Positions 12,180-23,400 of a stretch of 64,000 bases of DNA are shown here, one piece after another. A program made the translations under genes and the position numbers. The stretch's first letter is position 1. Every line of letters begins with the position of its first letter. This DNA comes from Blastomyces gilchristii SLH14081. Its lineage: Eukaryota > Ascomycota > Eurotiomycetes > Onygenales > Ajellomycetaceae. The stretch lies in assembly GCF_000003855.2 (NCBI RefSeq), contig NW_003101674.1, positions 2,293,042-2,357,041 of the forward strand, written 5' to 3'. The notes beneath the pieces are model-generated. The model searched no databases and was not told the origin of the DNA. It saw only the letters and a list, made by a program, of their open reading frames with translations.

Positions 12180-14100
12180 ATGCCAATTTCCAATGGAAAT
12201 GCGTCGGGGAACGCCCTTGAGCATGTCTCGGGTGATTCAAAGTTCCTAGACCCTGCCACAGCGCTGGAAGTCCTCAAGAACGATTATGCCGGTGATGGCC
12301 TGGACATCAATCAACTGCTGGATTCCGAAAAGAGAGGAGCACTGACCTACAATGATTTCCTCATCCTTCCTGGATACATTGGTTCGAATAACCTTCACAA
12401 GAATTGTATGTGGAGAAGACACAATTGACCGGCTATTTAATAGGATTCCCCGCATCTGACGTATCTCTCGAAACCCGTGTCACGAAGCGAATCAGCTTAA
12501 AAGCTCCCCTGCTGTCGTCGCCCATGGACACAGTCACCGAGCACTCGATGGCAATCCATATGGCTCTTCTCGGTGGACTTGGCGTGATCCATCACAATTG
12601 CTCTGCAGACGATCAAGCAAATATGGTAAGAAAGGTCAAGCGATATGAAAACGGCTTCATCTTGGAACCTGTCGTTATCTCCCCGACGACAACGGTGGCA
12701 GAGGCCAAAGCGCTGAAGGAGAAATGGGGATTTGGCGGATTCCCAGTGACAGGTTAGTTACTGTTTCCTATTTCTGCTGTGGTACCTCGTTTACGCTTGC
12801 AATGATGTTTTCAATCTTTATTCTATAACTTTCGTTCATCTGCAGCCGCGAAAGCTGCTATGGAGAGACCGGATTTTTTGTCTGAGGCTTGGTTTTGATC
12901 CTCATTTTATTTTTAAATTGATCTTATGGCGGAATATGCTGACTAGCGTTTCGTGGCCCAGAAAATGGAACTCTCCTTTCCAAATTGGTTGGAATGATTA
13001 CCAGCAGAGACATCCAGTTTCATCCCGTTGGTGATGACCCTGTCACGGCTGTCATGACTACGGACCTTGTTACCGCACCTTCAGGAACCACCCTCGCTGA
13101 AGCAAATGAGGTCCTACGAAGCTCCAAGAAAGGAAAACTTCCTATTGTCGACAGCGAGGGTAACCTCGTTTCCCTACTTTCAAGGTCCGATCTCATGAAG
13201 AATCTTCACTATCCGCTTGCTTCCAAGCTGCCACAGTCCAAGCAACTTATCTGCGCAGCCGCGATTGGCACCCGTCCCGAAGACAAGGACAGACTCCAAA
13301 AATTGGTAGATGCTGGTCTTGACATTGTCATTTTGGATAGCAGCCAGGGCAACAGTATGTATCAGATCGAGATGATCAAATACATAAAAGAAACCTACCC
13401 CGAACTTGACGTCATTGCTGGCAACGTTGTCACCAGGGATCAAGCGGCTGCTCTTATTGCCGTAGGCGCAGATGGTCTCCGCATTGGCATGGGCAGCGGA
13501 AGTGCCTGCATCACGCAAGAAGTTATGGCAGTGGGAAGGCCCCAAGCCGCAGCTGTGCGCAGTGTATCCCAATTCGCCGCGCGTTTCGGAGTCCCCTGCA
13601 TTGCGGATGGTGGTATCCAAAATATTGGCCATATTGTCAAAGGCTTGGCGATGGGAGCCACCACTGTTATGATGGGTGGGCTCTTGGCTGGTACCACCGA
13701 ATCCCCCGGTGCCTACTTTGTCAGCAGAGAAGGCCAGCTCGTCAAGGCGTACCGGGGAATGGGAAGCATCGATGCCATGGAAGATAAAAAGGCTGGAGTC
13801 GGCCAAGACGGTAAAGCAAGCAATGCCGGCACTGCGAGATACTTTTCTGAATCGGACAGACTTCTCGTTGCCCAGGGCGTTTCGGGTTCAGTGTTGGATC
13901 GCGGCTCTGTCACCAAGTTCGTGCCATACCTAATGGCCGGTATCCAGCACTCCCTGCAGGATATCGGAGTTAAGAGTCTGCAAGAGCTTCATGATGGTGT
14001 CGCCAGTGGCTCAGTTAGGTTTGAAGTGCGCAGTGTCAGCGCTCAAGCCGAGGGTGGCGTCCATGGCCTGCACAGCTTCGACAAAAAGTTGTATTCTTAA
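12180..14100 (+). CDS. guaB/IMD: Inosine-5'-monophosphate dehydrogenase
   Basis: Three exons: 12180-12381, 12444-12752 and 12962-14100 (1650 nt, 549 residues). The joins restore the continuous segments [15 protein letters not shown] and [15 protein letters not shown]. The enzyme oxidises IMP to XMP with NAD+, the committed step of GTP synthesis, in the cytosol. The catalytic barrel is interrupted by a CBS pair, seen around [17 protein letters not shown]. The active-site loop [11 protein letters not shown] carries the catalytic Cys. The flap region [10 protein letters not shown] and the C-terminal block with QHSLQDIGV are also present. Length is as expected for fungal IMPDH (about 520-550). 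Intron 1 is 62 nt. Intron 2 is 209 nt and contains a decoy CAG acceptor at about 12843-12845. It is divergent from IQGAP. Confidence 0.97.
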
Positions 14101-14950
14101 ACCACCAGCAAGCCCGGGGACGTGGGTATTGCTCCTGACGCCCCGTCACTATATTGAGGAGAAGGGAATCATTTTTTTTTTTTGGTTTTTGGAGTTTGTC
14201 TGGATGGGGGACATGGTCATTATTTATTATGATACTCTTTTTCAAAAGTTTATGCAGTTTCATGACTCTCTGTGATTAGCCATATGATCCGTTAAAGCAA
14301 TTCATATTAATAGTCGTCTTGCATTAATATTACCGCACTCCATTCATCTATTTATATTACAAGGCCAACACTAAATATTCGTTGTTAGTTTAAACGTAAT
14401 GAAACCTGACCCGATCAAAATTATGTTAAATAAGTCCAGAATGAAAATGCAGAGTAGTGTTGTGCCACAGCTCGAGAGAGCACAGTATCGTTAGTGTATG
14501 GAACTTGAATGCAGGTTGAGTGCCGACGAGCGGATTTCCTTCCAGACTGAATAGTTACACCAGACCAAGATTCTTTACCTCTCCGTCGCCCGAAATTCAC
14601 GTGGCTAAGCTTCATTTTTGCTTCAGGGGCAATTCCCCGTTCGGCAACCAAGTACCCTTGTTTTTTTTTTCAACGTTCGCCAGGAAGTTCTCCGAAGCTC
14701 GAGCTGGACTTGAACCTGCAGCAGCAGGCCAACGCCGAGATGGTGTGGTGGAACCTCGGATATCTGGCAGAAAACGCGGCTAAATAAACCAAACCCTCCC
14801 CCGCGAACCTGAGTTTCGGCAAACCAAACCCAAGGTACAAGCATTGAACTTAGTATTATTCGCCCGGAGCAACCACGGCGCGGCCTGGCGGGAATAATAT
14901 TTAAATTTAAATATTCCCCCCCCGTCTCCGCCTGCAGCCATTTGGCTAAC
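14101..14950. other. Intergenic between IMPDH and Nudix gene
   Basis: An 850-bp tandem gap with IMPDH 3' UTR (AT-rich, 14170-14420) and the Nudix upstream region. A segment at 14700-14760 has a tRNA T-loop-like string on the minus strand, but no cloverleaf can be drawn. No gene is supported. Confidence 0.65.
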
Positions 14951-15256
14951 ATGCTTTCCTCCCGATGTTGCCAATTCCCGTCAAATGCAAATCAGCTTCG
15001 CAACGTTCTGCGATTAACCCTCGGCGGCTTTAGGGGTAGTTGCCCTCCTACTACGAAATATACCAGTGCGCCAAATTATTTGTATCTTCGGCCCGCGCAC
15101 AGATTCAACCAGAAAGCTACTTACTTGACGGTTCGGAGATTACCACAATATCGAAGGATGGCCCCTCCAAAGAAAAAAGGGGTTGATCGCTCCATGCCAA
15201 AACCGAGCGCAAGGTCAGTTCTTCGCGTATTTGCATCCGCACACTGGAGTATATAA

Positions 15257-15290
<34 letters not shown>

Positions 15291-16406
15291 GCAATACTTT
15301 TATGACCGGGGCAATGACTAGAAGTTAATGCACTCGTCTACATGCCAGCGTAATCCTTATCTCTCCGCAAAACGAAGTGCTATTGCTGCACCGCGTTCAA
15401 AACTCCTCGTCCTTCCCGTCAGCTCATGTGTTTCCCGGAGGAAACATATCTTCGCAAGATGGCGATTTCCCACCAGCAGGCCACCCGGACAGTCACGATG
15501 AAGGCCCCCATTATCGAAGAGCGGCGATCCGCGAACTCTTCGAAGAGAGCGGTATCCTCCTCGCAAAAAACAAGAGAACCGGCAAAATGATCCACGTAAA
15601 CGTGGACGAGAGAGAGATAGGGAGACATGCAATCCACAAGAACAAAATTACGTTCAACAAGTGGCTAAAGAGCATAGATGAAGCTGCAGAACCAGACATT
15701 GGTCAGATACATTGAACCATGAAACCCAAACAAATAGTATACTGCTTGAATATTGTTAGATTGACCAAGGACAACCTGTTTGTTTCCTTTTCTGTGCGAG
15801 CTAGACCCCCTCATTCCGTTTACACACTGGATAACGCCAACCACGAACCCCAGACGCTATACAACACAGATGTACCTCTACTTCCTCCCGTTGTCCTCAG
15901 AGTCCAAAAGCATCATCGGCAGCGAAGAGAGTGAAGTCCAAGCGCCGACATCTGATGGCGGGATAGAGATCACGGAGGCCCGATTCCTCCCCGCATCGGA
16001 GTGGTTACGGCTCGCCAAGAATGGGAATGCGATAATGTTTCCCCCGCAGGTCTTCCTACTCTCATTCGTCGCCCAATTCCTCGAGAGGCCGGGGGAAAAC
16101 GCGACTGATGTCTCCAAAGAGGAGTCTGCCAGACGCCGGTCTGAATTTGTCGACTTTGTGCATTCGGGGTCACCGCCCTGGACCGATAAATATATCTCCC
16201 CGGTAGCTATTGGGCAGGTCCCAGATGGACGAAACATCCTCACTTTGGATTACGTCGGGCCTGAACTTCAGGGCTCTGGAAAGAAGGGGGAGCCGGATAG
16301 GGTAGTGCTAGTGCGCTTTCGCAAAGAGGGGCCGAGGGAGGTGGAGATTCGCTGGAGGATTGAGGTGGTTGTGCCTGAGAAGAAACTTGCAAAGAGCGCC
16401 CTATGA
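14951..16406 (+). CDS. Nudix hydrolase, NUDT19-like
   Basis: Three exons: 14951-15213, 15349-15701 and 15805-16406 (1218 nt, 405 residues from the ATG at 14951). Junctions restore KPSASVILISPQNEVLLLH and EPDIDPLIPFTHWITP. The Nudix signature is split. The FPGGN glycine comes first, then about 30 inserted residues, then RAAIRELFEESGILL, which supplies the REXXEEXG metal-binding part. That insertion and the following HWITP and TTQMYLYFLP blocks match the NUDT19/RP2p subfamily, which in animals hydrolyses CoA and its esters. The segment before the second in-frame ATG at 15158 is Arg/Ser-rich with few acidic residues and could be a mitochondrial targeting sequence. Starting at 15158 gives a 336-residue form beginning MAPPKKKG. 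Substrate is not shown by the sequence. Intron 1 carries a TA microsatellite. Confidence 0.85.
15250..15290. repeat. (TA)n microsatellite within Nudix intron 1
   Basis: About 40 bp of nearly pure TA dinucleotides with a single TG interruption near the middle. It lies inside the 135-nt intron 15214-15348, between donor GTCAGT and the acceptor. Confidence 0.9.
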
Positions 16407-16785
16407 GATTGAAGTTGCTGTTTTTTTGTTAGTAAAGATACCTATATGTAGACCGTAATTAGAAACTACATGTACACTCTTGGTTAAACTACATTCCTAC
16501 AAAGGCTTCTACCGGTTCGAGTCAGTCGGTAAGAGGTTGCCTGGTCTTGGCAGTGCCGGTAATGGTCGAAGAAATGCGACAAATTACCACGCACCTTAGA
16601 CCCTAACCGCACGACCTTCCAAACCTAAAATCTCTGCCCCTAGTCACATGACGCACAATTCCTTCGCTCTATCTCTATCTCACCACTAACGCCAGAAATC
16701 ACCGCAGCACTTCAACGATCAAGATCCAAGCAAGCCCCCTTCTCAATACCGCTTATTCTCCGGATATCCACGCAAATCTGCCAAA
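16407..16785. promoter_or_regulatory. Nudix 3' flank and RPS21 promoter
   Basis: A 379-bp tandem gap. The last 100 bases before the S21 start are C/A/T-rich with few G, a leader composition typical of fungal ribosomal-protein genes. No other gene is seen. Confidence 0.55.
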
Positions 16786-17285
16786 ATGGAAAACGAAAGG
16801 GGAGAAATCGTCGACCTGTACGTATAACATCGCTCTGCGAATGCCCCCGCTTCCTTACTCCATGGAGAGAGGATTGAGAATCTGCCCACCCATTCTTCTC
16901 AATTGAAGAAGCAAAAACTTATCGCTTCCCTGCACATGTTTTCTTTCTCCGCTCTGCATATGGAGGAATTCCCCCAAAAAATTCTCCAAAAATCCGCATT
17001 GAGAATTAAAATCGCCCGACTTCTAACCTCAAATTTTCCCCCTCTTATAGCTATGTGCCTCGCAAATGCAGCGCCACCAACCGCATCATTAAGGCCAAGG
17101 ACCACGCCTCCGTCCAGATCAGCATTGCCAAAGTTGACGAGAACGGCCGATACACTGGCGAGAACCAAATATATGCCCTTTGCGGATTCGTACGGGCCCG
17201 GGGTGAGAGTGATGACAGCTTGAACCGTCTGGCGCAACGGGATGGGTTCTTGAAGAATGTATGGAGCGCGAGCTCCCAGCGTTAA
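16786..17285 (+). CDS. rps21: 40S ribosomal protein S21 (eS21)
   Basis: Two exons: 16786-16817 and 17051-17285 (267 nt, 88 residues). The tiny first exon encodes [11 protein letters not shown]. The 233-nt intron (donor GTACGT, acceptor TATAG) splits the Leu codon and rejoins to [20 protein letters not shown]. The whole protein matches the near-invariant eS21 family, including [40 protein letters not shown] and the C-terminal VWSAS. It is a small-subunit protein needed for 18S rRNA maturation. An early intron near the start codon is usual in ribosomal-protein genes. Reading the region unspliced would miss the start. Confidence 0.97.
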
Positions 17286-18718
17286 GGGAAATTGGAGGAG
17301 GGAGTTGGTTTTTTTTTTGTCCTTTTCTGTTTTTCTTATGCGCTGGTTGTGTGTGAGGGGGTTGTGGGATACGATACGGATGCTGTGATGGTGAGTGCGG
17401 TCCTTTCCTCTAGGAAACCTGAATGGCAAGTAAAATGGAGAATTGAGGGAGAGGGCAATTATTTGCTGATATTGTGTTTTGCTTTTTCTTTTCCCCAGAT
17501 AACCGTTAAAATGAGCGAAATAAGAAAAAATCCCGGGAATACACTGGAGTTCTTTTTCGAGGCTCTTAAATTAAACTATTGTTTTCCTATCCTCTTTTTT
17601 AAAAAATAACCTTTCCTCCTTTCTATCAACAACCTTAGGCCCAATGACTCAAGTACTTTACGAAAATCAAGATATGAATCAAGAAGATCTAAGATGGATG
17701 TGAACGGTAATTTCAGTAATAAAAAATAAAAAATAGAAAAAATATGGAGATTCTAATATTCGAACAGTAGCTTCGCCCTCTTTCTGTGAGAAAAAGGAGA
17801 TACACACGTCATTCCAAGACATTTTTCTTTTTTTGCCAGTACCCAATTCCACAGCAATTTTTTTCTACTAGTTAACTAGTTATATCTACCGCTGTCCGCC
17901 ATTTTTTTCTTTCCTTCCTTTCTTTTTTCTTCTTTTTTTTTTTTTTTTCCAAACTCCCAACCCCGGCATCAAGAGATCACCTCACGCCCACCACAACAAA
18001 TCCACAAACCACCGAGTGGTTTGTGTGATCTTTGTGGTGAATGGCTGAGGCGGATATGATCTAATAATTTTTATAAGCCGGGGGAGATCATTTAGTGAAG
18101 ACTCGTCTGGGAAGAGCTGCGACCCTCAAGATCACTCGTCGGAGCACAGATACGGACGGGACATGACTTTTGTATTTCTTAATTTTTTAATTTTTATTGT
18201 TTATTCTAGCCGTTCAGGATACAATAAAACCTTGGTATTTCTCGGTAAAAACTATATAAACTGGTGAAAACTTATTGCGTTCCTTCCTACGTTTCTCATA
18301 CCGGGTTGAAATCCGAGGCACGGAGCGGCTTTACCTATTTTTCCTTCCACGCTGTTGGTAAAAGCTATTCCGACGTAAATACATACCGTGTACAGTTTAT
18401 ATTCGGGATCTACGTGGGCGAGAAATAATCATTTTTAAAAAAGGAAGTTGTTGAGTGAAAAGGAATCGTGGTATTCATTTTACAATTGTCTATTTCATTT
18501 CCATGTCATGCCACCACCACAGCACAGAGCTATAGCAGAAAACCCCCTTTGATAGCCTAGTCCCACGTGTAGAACTGGACTGATATCCTTCAATTCTTCG
18601 TAAAAATTCCGTGAGCAGTATATATCTTGTTTATGATTGTTCCCCCTCCCTTCTGGCTCTCCAGTCTGTGGTAGTATCACTAAAAAATCAAACTCTAATG
18701 TGGGAGGAGAGGCTGCGA
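17286..18718. other. Convergent intergenic region with nested palindrome
   Basis: A 1.4 kb gap between the convergent S21 and Phe-tRNA synthetase alpha genes, AT-rich. It contains T/C-rich tracts near 17900-17950 and a nested inverted repeat at 17989-18039. No open frame with protein-like features is present. Confidence 0.7.
17989..18039. repeat. Nested inverted repeat (hairpin-forming)
   Basis: Inner arms 18003-18012 (CACAAACCAC) and 18016-18025 (GTGGTTTGTG) are perfect complements around a 3-nt loop. Outer arms 17989-17996 (CACCACAA) and 18032-18039 (TTGTGGTG) are also perfect complements, with 6-nt inner spacers on each side. It lies between convergent genes and could fold as RNA in either transcript. 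Confidence 0.85.
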
Positions 18719-20426
18719 CTAATCCTTCTCGAGCCGGACTGCTGGGTTCGTTTCGATGAAGTTAAGGTCTACTTTGTGTCCAAGTAGCTCACGGATGTTG
18801 CTTACGCCATATCTGAAATCGAAGAGCGTTAGTTGCTAGTTTCGAGCAATTTCTTTCTTTTTCTCTCCACACACAGAGCCACTGGTAGGCCTGGTAGGCT
18901 TTTGTTTTGGTGGGGGGGAATAAAATAATAAAGAGCTCCAAGTATTGAACTTACTTGATCATGGTAGGTCGCTCCAAGCTCAATCCCCATCCATACACTC
19001 TCATGTCCTTCGGTAGACCCATAGGCTCCAACATCTCCGGCCTGAACATCCCGCTGTTACCAATCTCTACCCACTTCCCTAAACCATCATGGTATCCGAA
19101 AATCTCCATACTGGGCTCTGTGTAAGGGTTATAGGCCGGTTTGAACCTAAGCCCATGAATACCCATCTTCGCAAAGAAGACTTCCATGAAGCCAATCAGG
19201 CCACCCAGCGCAAGACCAAAGTCAGCAATCACGCCTTCGACCTGGTGGAACTCCGCCAGATGTGTGGCATCGACGGCCTCGTTTCGGAACACCCGATCAA
19301 TACTGAAATACCGGGCCGGCCGAGGGTTCGCGGCTAGTTTGTGGAGCATATAAGTCGAAACGGATGTGGTGTGAGTCCGAAGGACTAGGCGAAGCGATTC
19401 CTCGGGATCCCATGGATATCGGTAGCCAATTGACCCGTACTTACCGGATTGATGTACAGCGCGGATATTGTTCCAGTATTGTTCGTAATCGAGAGCCTTG
19501 CTGTTATCAGCGTCCGAAGATCTACCCGTCGTTTTTCCAGCGTTTGCGACATGAACGTCAGATGGGTCGTCTTCTCGCGGCTTATCTGCGCAGACGGGGT
19601 CGGAAATATAAAAGGTATCTTGAAGATCACGAGCAGGGTGTTGTTGTGGGACAAAGAGAGCGTCGAAGTTCCAGAATCCAGTCTCTACAAAGCGATTCGT
19701 GGGCATCTCCTCGAAACCCATCTCGAAGAAAATCTGTCTAAATTCCTGACGCACTTTGTTCAGAGGATGCAGGGCGCCGCTTGGTGTTATTGCCCCCTTG
19801 GCATTGAAATTGTAGGGCTTAAATTTGGCTGTTTTCCATGACCCGTTCGCGAGCATGTCAGCTGTAAGATCGGTTTCCTCTTTGACAAGCTCTCTCGCAT
19901 ATTTGGGACCCTTCGATATTGTGAAACTTAAAACTTTCTGCATCGTGAGAAGCTTCCGCTTGCGCAAGTCCGCTAAGACCTTAGGGTCGGAGTATGTTTT
20001 AGTTTTCTGTATGGTCAAAAGCTGCTCTCGGGTGGTGTCTTCGATTGAATCTGTGGCTGATCTCAAAACATCCTTATCTTTTTTAATCCACCCCTTTTTG
20101 AATGAATTTCCAGCTCCAACTTTTGCAGCCTCCTTGCCAACTATATCTGGCAGATCCTTTATTTTCAGCCCGTCCAGTGCCGCCCTCACGGCTTCGAACA
20201 CCTTGGCCTCATGACTGCCATTGGCTACTATTCCCTCGGCCTCTGGAAGTAATACGGCTTGCTCTTGTTCAATGGTTTCATATATAATCATATCTCTGGA
20301 CCTAAGGCGGTCCAGGGCGCTCTTTAGAGCAATGCTGGGCGCGGCGGGGAAGGCATCGGAAGAGAGAATCGGATCGTCAGTGGAGGAGAGGAGATCTAAT
20401 ATTTGCGCAGTGAGGTCGGAAGCCAT
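18719..20426 (-). CDS. FRS2: Phenylalanyl-tRNA synthetase alpha subunit, cytosolic
   Basis: Two exons on the minus strand: 20426-18955 and 18812-18719 (1566 nt, 521 residues). The join AA|A after donor GTAAGT restores [19 protein letters not shown]. It is the catalytic alpha subunit of the (alpha-beta)2 enzyme that charges tRNA-Phe. Class II motif 2 is seen in [19 protein letters not shown] and motif 3 in GYGWG-like [14 protein letters not shown]. The [12 protein letters not shown] block is also characteristic. The N-terminal about 190 residues are the winged-helix-type tRNA-binding region of eukaryotic alpha subunits, which marks it as cytosolic rather than mitochondrial. Length is normal for the family. 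It diverges from the histidine kinase across 4.9 kb. Confidence 0.96.
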
Positions 20427-23400
20427 GGTTGTGGCAGAATACCTGTCTCAGGGCCAATTCCCCGTCAACAAAAAATTCCTTGGTGGGGGTTCCGAAACGA
20501 GGGGAATATAATCAGTTGCGAATTATGACTCTTTGGAGATGTTTTGGCATTTTGATACGGTTAGCCAGCCTGACCATATGCGAAATTTGATACCACTCAC
20601 TCACGTGATTGAAATTTTTCTCTTCAAAGCTTCCAAATATCGACAAGACAACTACAGAGTTGGGAGAGATCAATTTTTAAGCACCAAAAAGACGAATGAG
20701 AAAAAAGCACAAAAAACATACGAAAGCCCGGATTCGCTGGTGGTCACCCACCCAACTACTAACAGGCCGGTGAGTGGCTTGAGTACGGCTGAGCGGACGG
20801 GAAGCCCTATTTTCCACTCCCTGTGTTCGTATGTGATAGGTGCTCTCTTGTTTCGAGGTTTTAAGGCCTGTTTGGGCATCTAGTAGATCATACAGTGGGA
20901 AGAGAGGAATAGTTACACAGACTCACAGGCGTGTGGCAGCTACTCAAAAAAGTAAACTACTTTGAAGGTATCAGCGTGTCATAGCAGTCCAATATTACGT
21001 GATCTTTTGAAATGAAAGATTAAGATCTGTTTGTACATACTTCACACTTCATGAGAAAAATATAATTAATATATTTTATTTGTATTTCAGCATGTTCTAG
21101 CTAACTGAGTCTGTGGGGTTATTCCATTCTCAGCATGCAATTAAACCTCAGGCTTTTGCGGTCTGCCTAGACAGAGGTGGTTCAACGGAATGCCTTGCTT
21201 GAAGGCTATTCCTACTGCAGCTGCTGCGATTTTAATTGCATATTATGTAGATATATTATGTAGATATATTATGTAGGTCTTTTTGCTACCGCGAGTGCTC
21301 TCTCAGAATCGGATGGAATAATGATCGTGATCTGGTTGTGTTGGTTTTGAAGAAATTTTATTGGCCTGCAAAGCCAGGGTGGTTTATATATAGTTTGCGT
21401 GTTGAATAAAATATATAACTATATATTTGTTTCCCGCCCATACTCTTCTTTCCTTTCTAAGAGCCATCTCCCTGGAACCACGTCCACGTCCCCATGTCCT
21501 CGACCCAGACCCGTTTCACCACGGGAACAAATCTGGTTCACCTGATGTCCCATCAGCCATCCCCGCGAGAACTACGTCACAGGTCTGTCAACCCGCCGAC
21601 AACAACACCGGCGGCTTCTGGCAGCGCCAGTGATATCTATATAACCAACGGGAGTGGTAAGAAATCCACTAGGGTCCGACCCGGCTATACGTGTTCGACC
21701 GCACCACCCCAGGGACTCTATGGAAGGGGCGCCAAATTGTCCCGCGCATGCTCCGCCCCCCTCCCCCCCTCTCCCTGTCATCTTGATATTCCTATATTAT
21801 ATTCTAGCTGCGACGACGGCTACGCAGGAGTCACCACTATTTGACTGGGAAACCATGGGGATATCATCAGATCAGAGGGGATGAAAAAAAGGAACTTGTA
21901 CTGCCTGTATTAGATTGATATTACCATTCCGTGTAACTTCCCTCCCTCACATTATCGCCCCGGGCCATTGTATCGTTTGCTTCTCCATCAGTCTTGAGTT
22001 TCCCCTCTCAGCTCTCAGGGCCTGTCCAAGAATGTAACACTCCGGAATCGAGGGGACTTGTTCATTTCTTGTCATTTTCCTCCCTGCCTCACTTCAGGCT
22101 CCCATTTTCTTCAAAAACAAATCATCATCAGTGAATGAAGAATCTGACAGGTCATCATCAAATGCATCCCTGGGGGTTGAGGTGTCATTCAAACGGGGCG
22201 GGAGTTTTCATCCATTGATACAGTTTTCATTCAAAAATACCAGGCACTGATATCGCTGTGTCTGCGGTAATAATAATACAGATGGGGCATACTTTACGCG
22301 ATACGGTACTGACCGTTTAGGGTAAAGTTTTGTTAGGCGGAAAAAATGAGATTTCAAAATTACAGCGTGCATATCTTATGTATGCACAAACCACGGCAAT
22401 TAGCATGTTCAAGTATTCCAGTGATTGCTCAATGATTCAAATGGAAAATGGAAAAAAGAAAAAATGCTAGAGAGAGGCGAGACGCCACTTGTTGCAGACA
22501 TTATTGAGCTGGGATGTCGCACATTGGTCGTCGTTTTCGAAATATTCATAGCTCTCTACCGATAACTAACTTAGGCCGGTGAGGATGGGATGGATGTGTA
22601 CAGAACTTTCTGACACCCTGGAATGCTCGGCGCCTGGTTTCCTGTGGCCAATCAATTATCCTGATCCTGGATTAAGGAGGTTGAAAATGAACAAACCATT
22701 TGTCACGTGGAGCGGAGATTCGCCTTAAAATCGGGCCGTCCTCAGGCAAACCTGGCTTTGAACACGAAGGGAAGAACGTAAGATTGATGATTGTTACGTG
22801 CTATACAGACCGCCAGTTTTTCTTGCCACCAGCTCTCACATCCAACTGATAAATAAGGAAGAAAAATCGATGAAAATTAGACTAGAAGTACTAAAGGGCG
22901 ATCAAACGCGAAACAATTCAGTTTCCACAACCATGGATTATTTAGCATTGAGAAAAGTTAGAGAGAAAATTACTGAAAATTATGGGGAGGACGGGGGAAA
23001 AATGGTGCTTTGCTGCATTAAGATCCTTTAAATAATTGGCCTAAGCTCCAATAATCTGGAAATCTTCCACATTCATCGAAGCGATGGCAAGTGGCCAAAG
23101 TCATTAATCAATACGGTTACTTAGCAATCCGTGCGCTGAAACCCCATGGGTTCCCCCTGGCAATTTAGGGCTGCATTTGAAAGCTGTTAAGTTGATGACG
23201 ACATGAAGGAAGGGAAAATCAAAACATTTTGCCCCAGACATCAACAGCAAAACTGAGAATCATGGCAAAGCAGACATGACATGGAGGATGGAAGGATAAC
23301 AAATCGTAGTCAGAACCAGTCATGATTGTAGCGGTATTTGCATGCGCCTGTTGCATCCATGCTGAAGATGGTGAGTAGTATCAAAATCGATTCCCATCGC

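Noticed and set aside
14700..14790. Possible minus-strand tRNA (GGTTCAAGTCC)
   Set aside because: The T-stem has a mismatch and no matching acceptor strand exists 70-90 nt upstream.
21494..21844. 116-codon + strand open frame with an upstream TATA-like sequence
   Set aside because: Low-complexity Ser/Thr/Pro content, no family resemblance and no conserved splice signals; not enough to call a gene.
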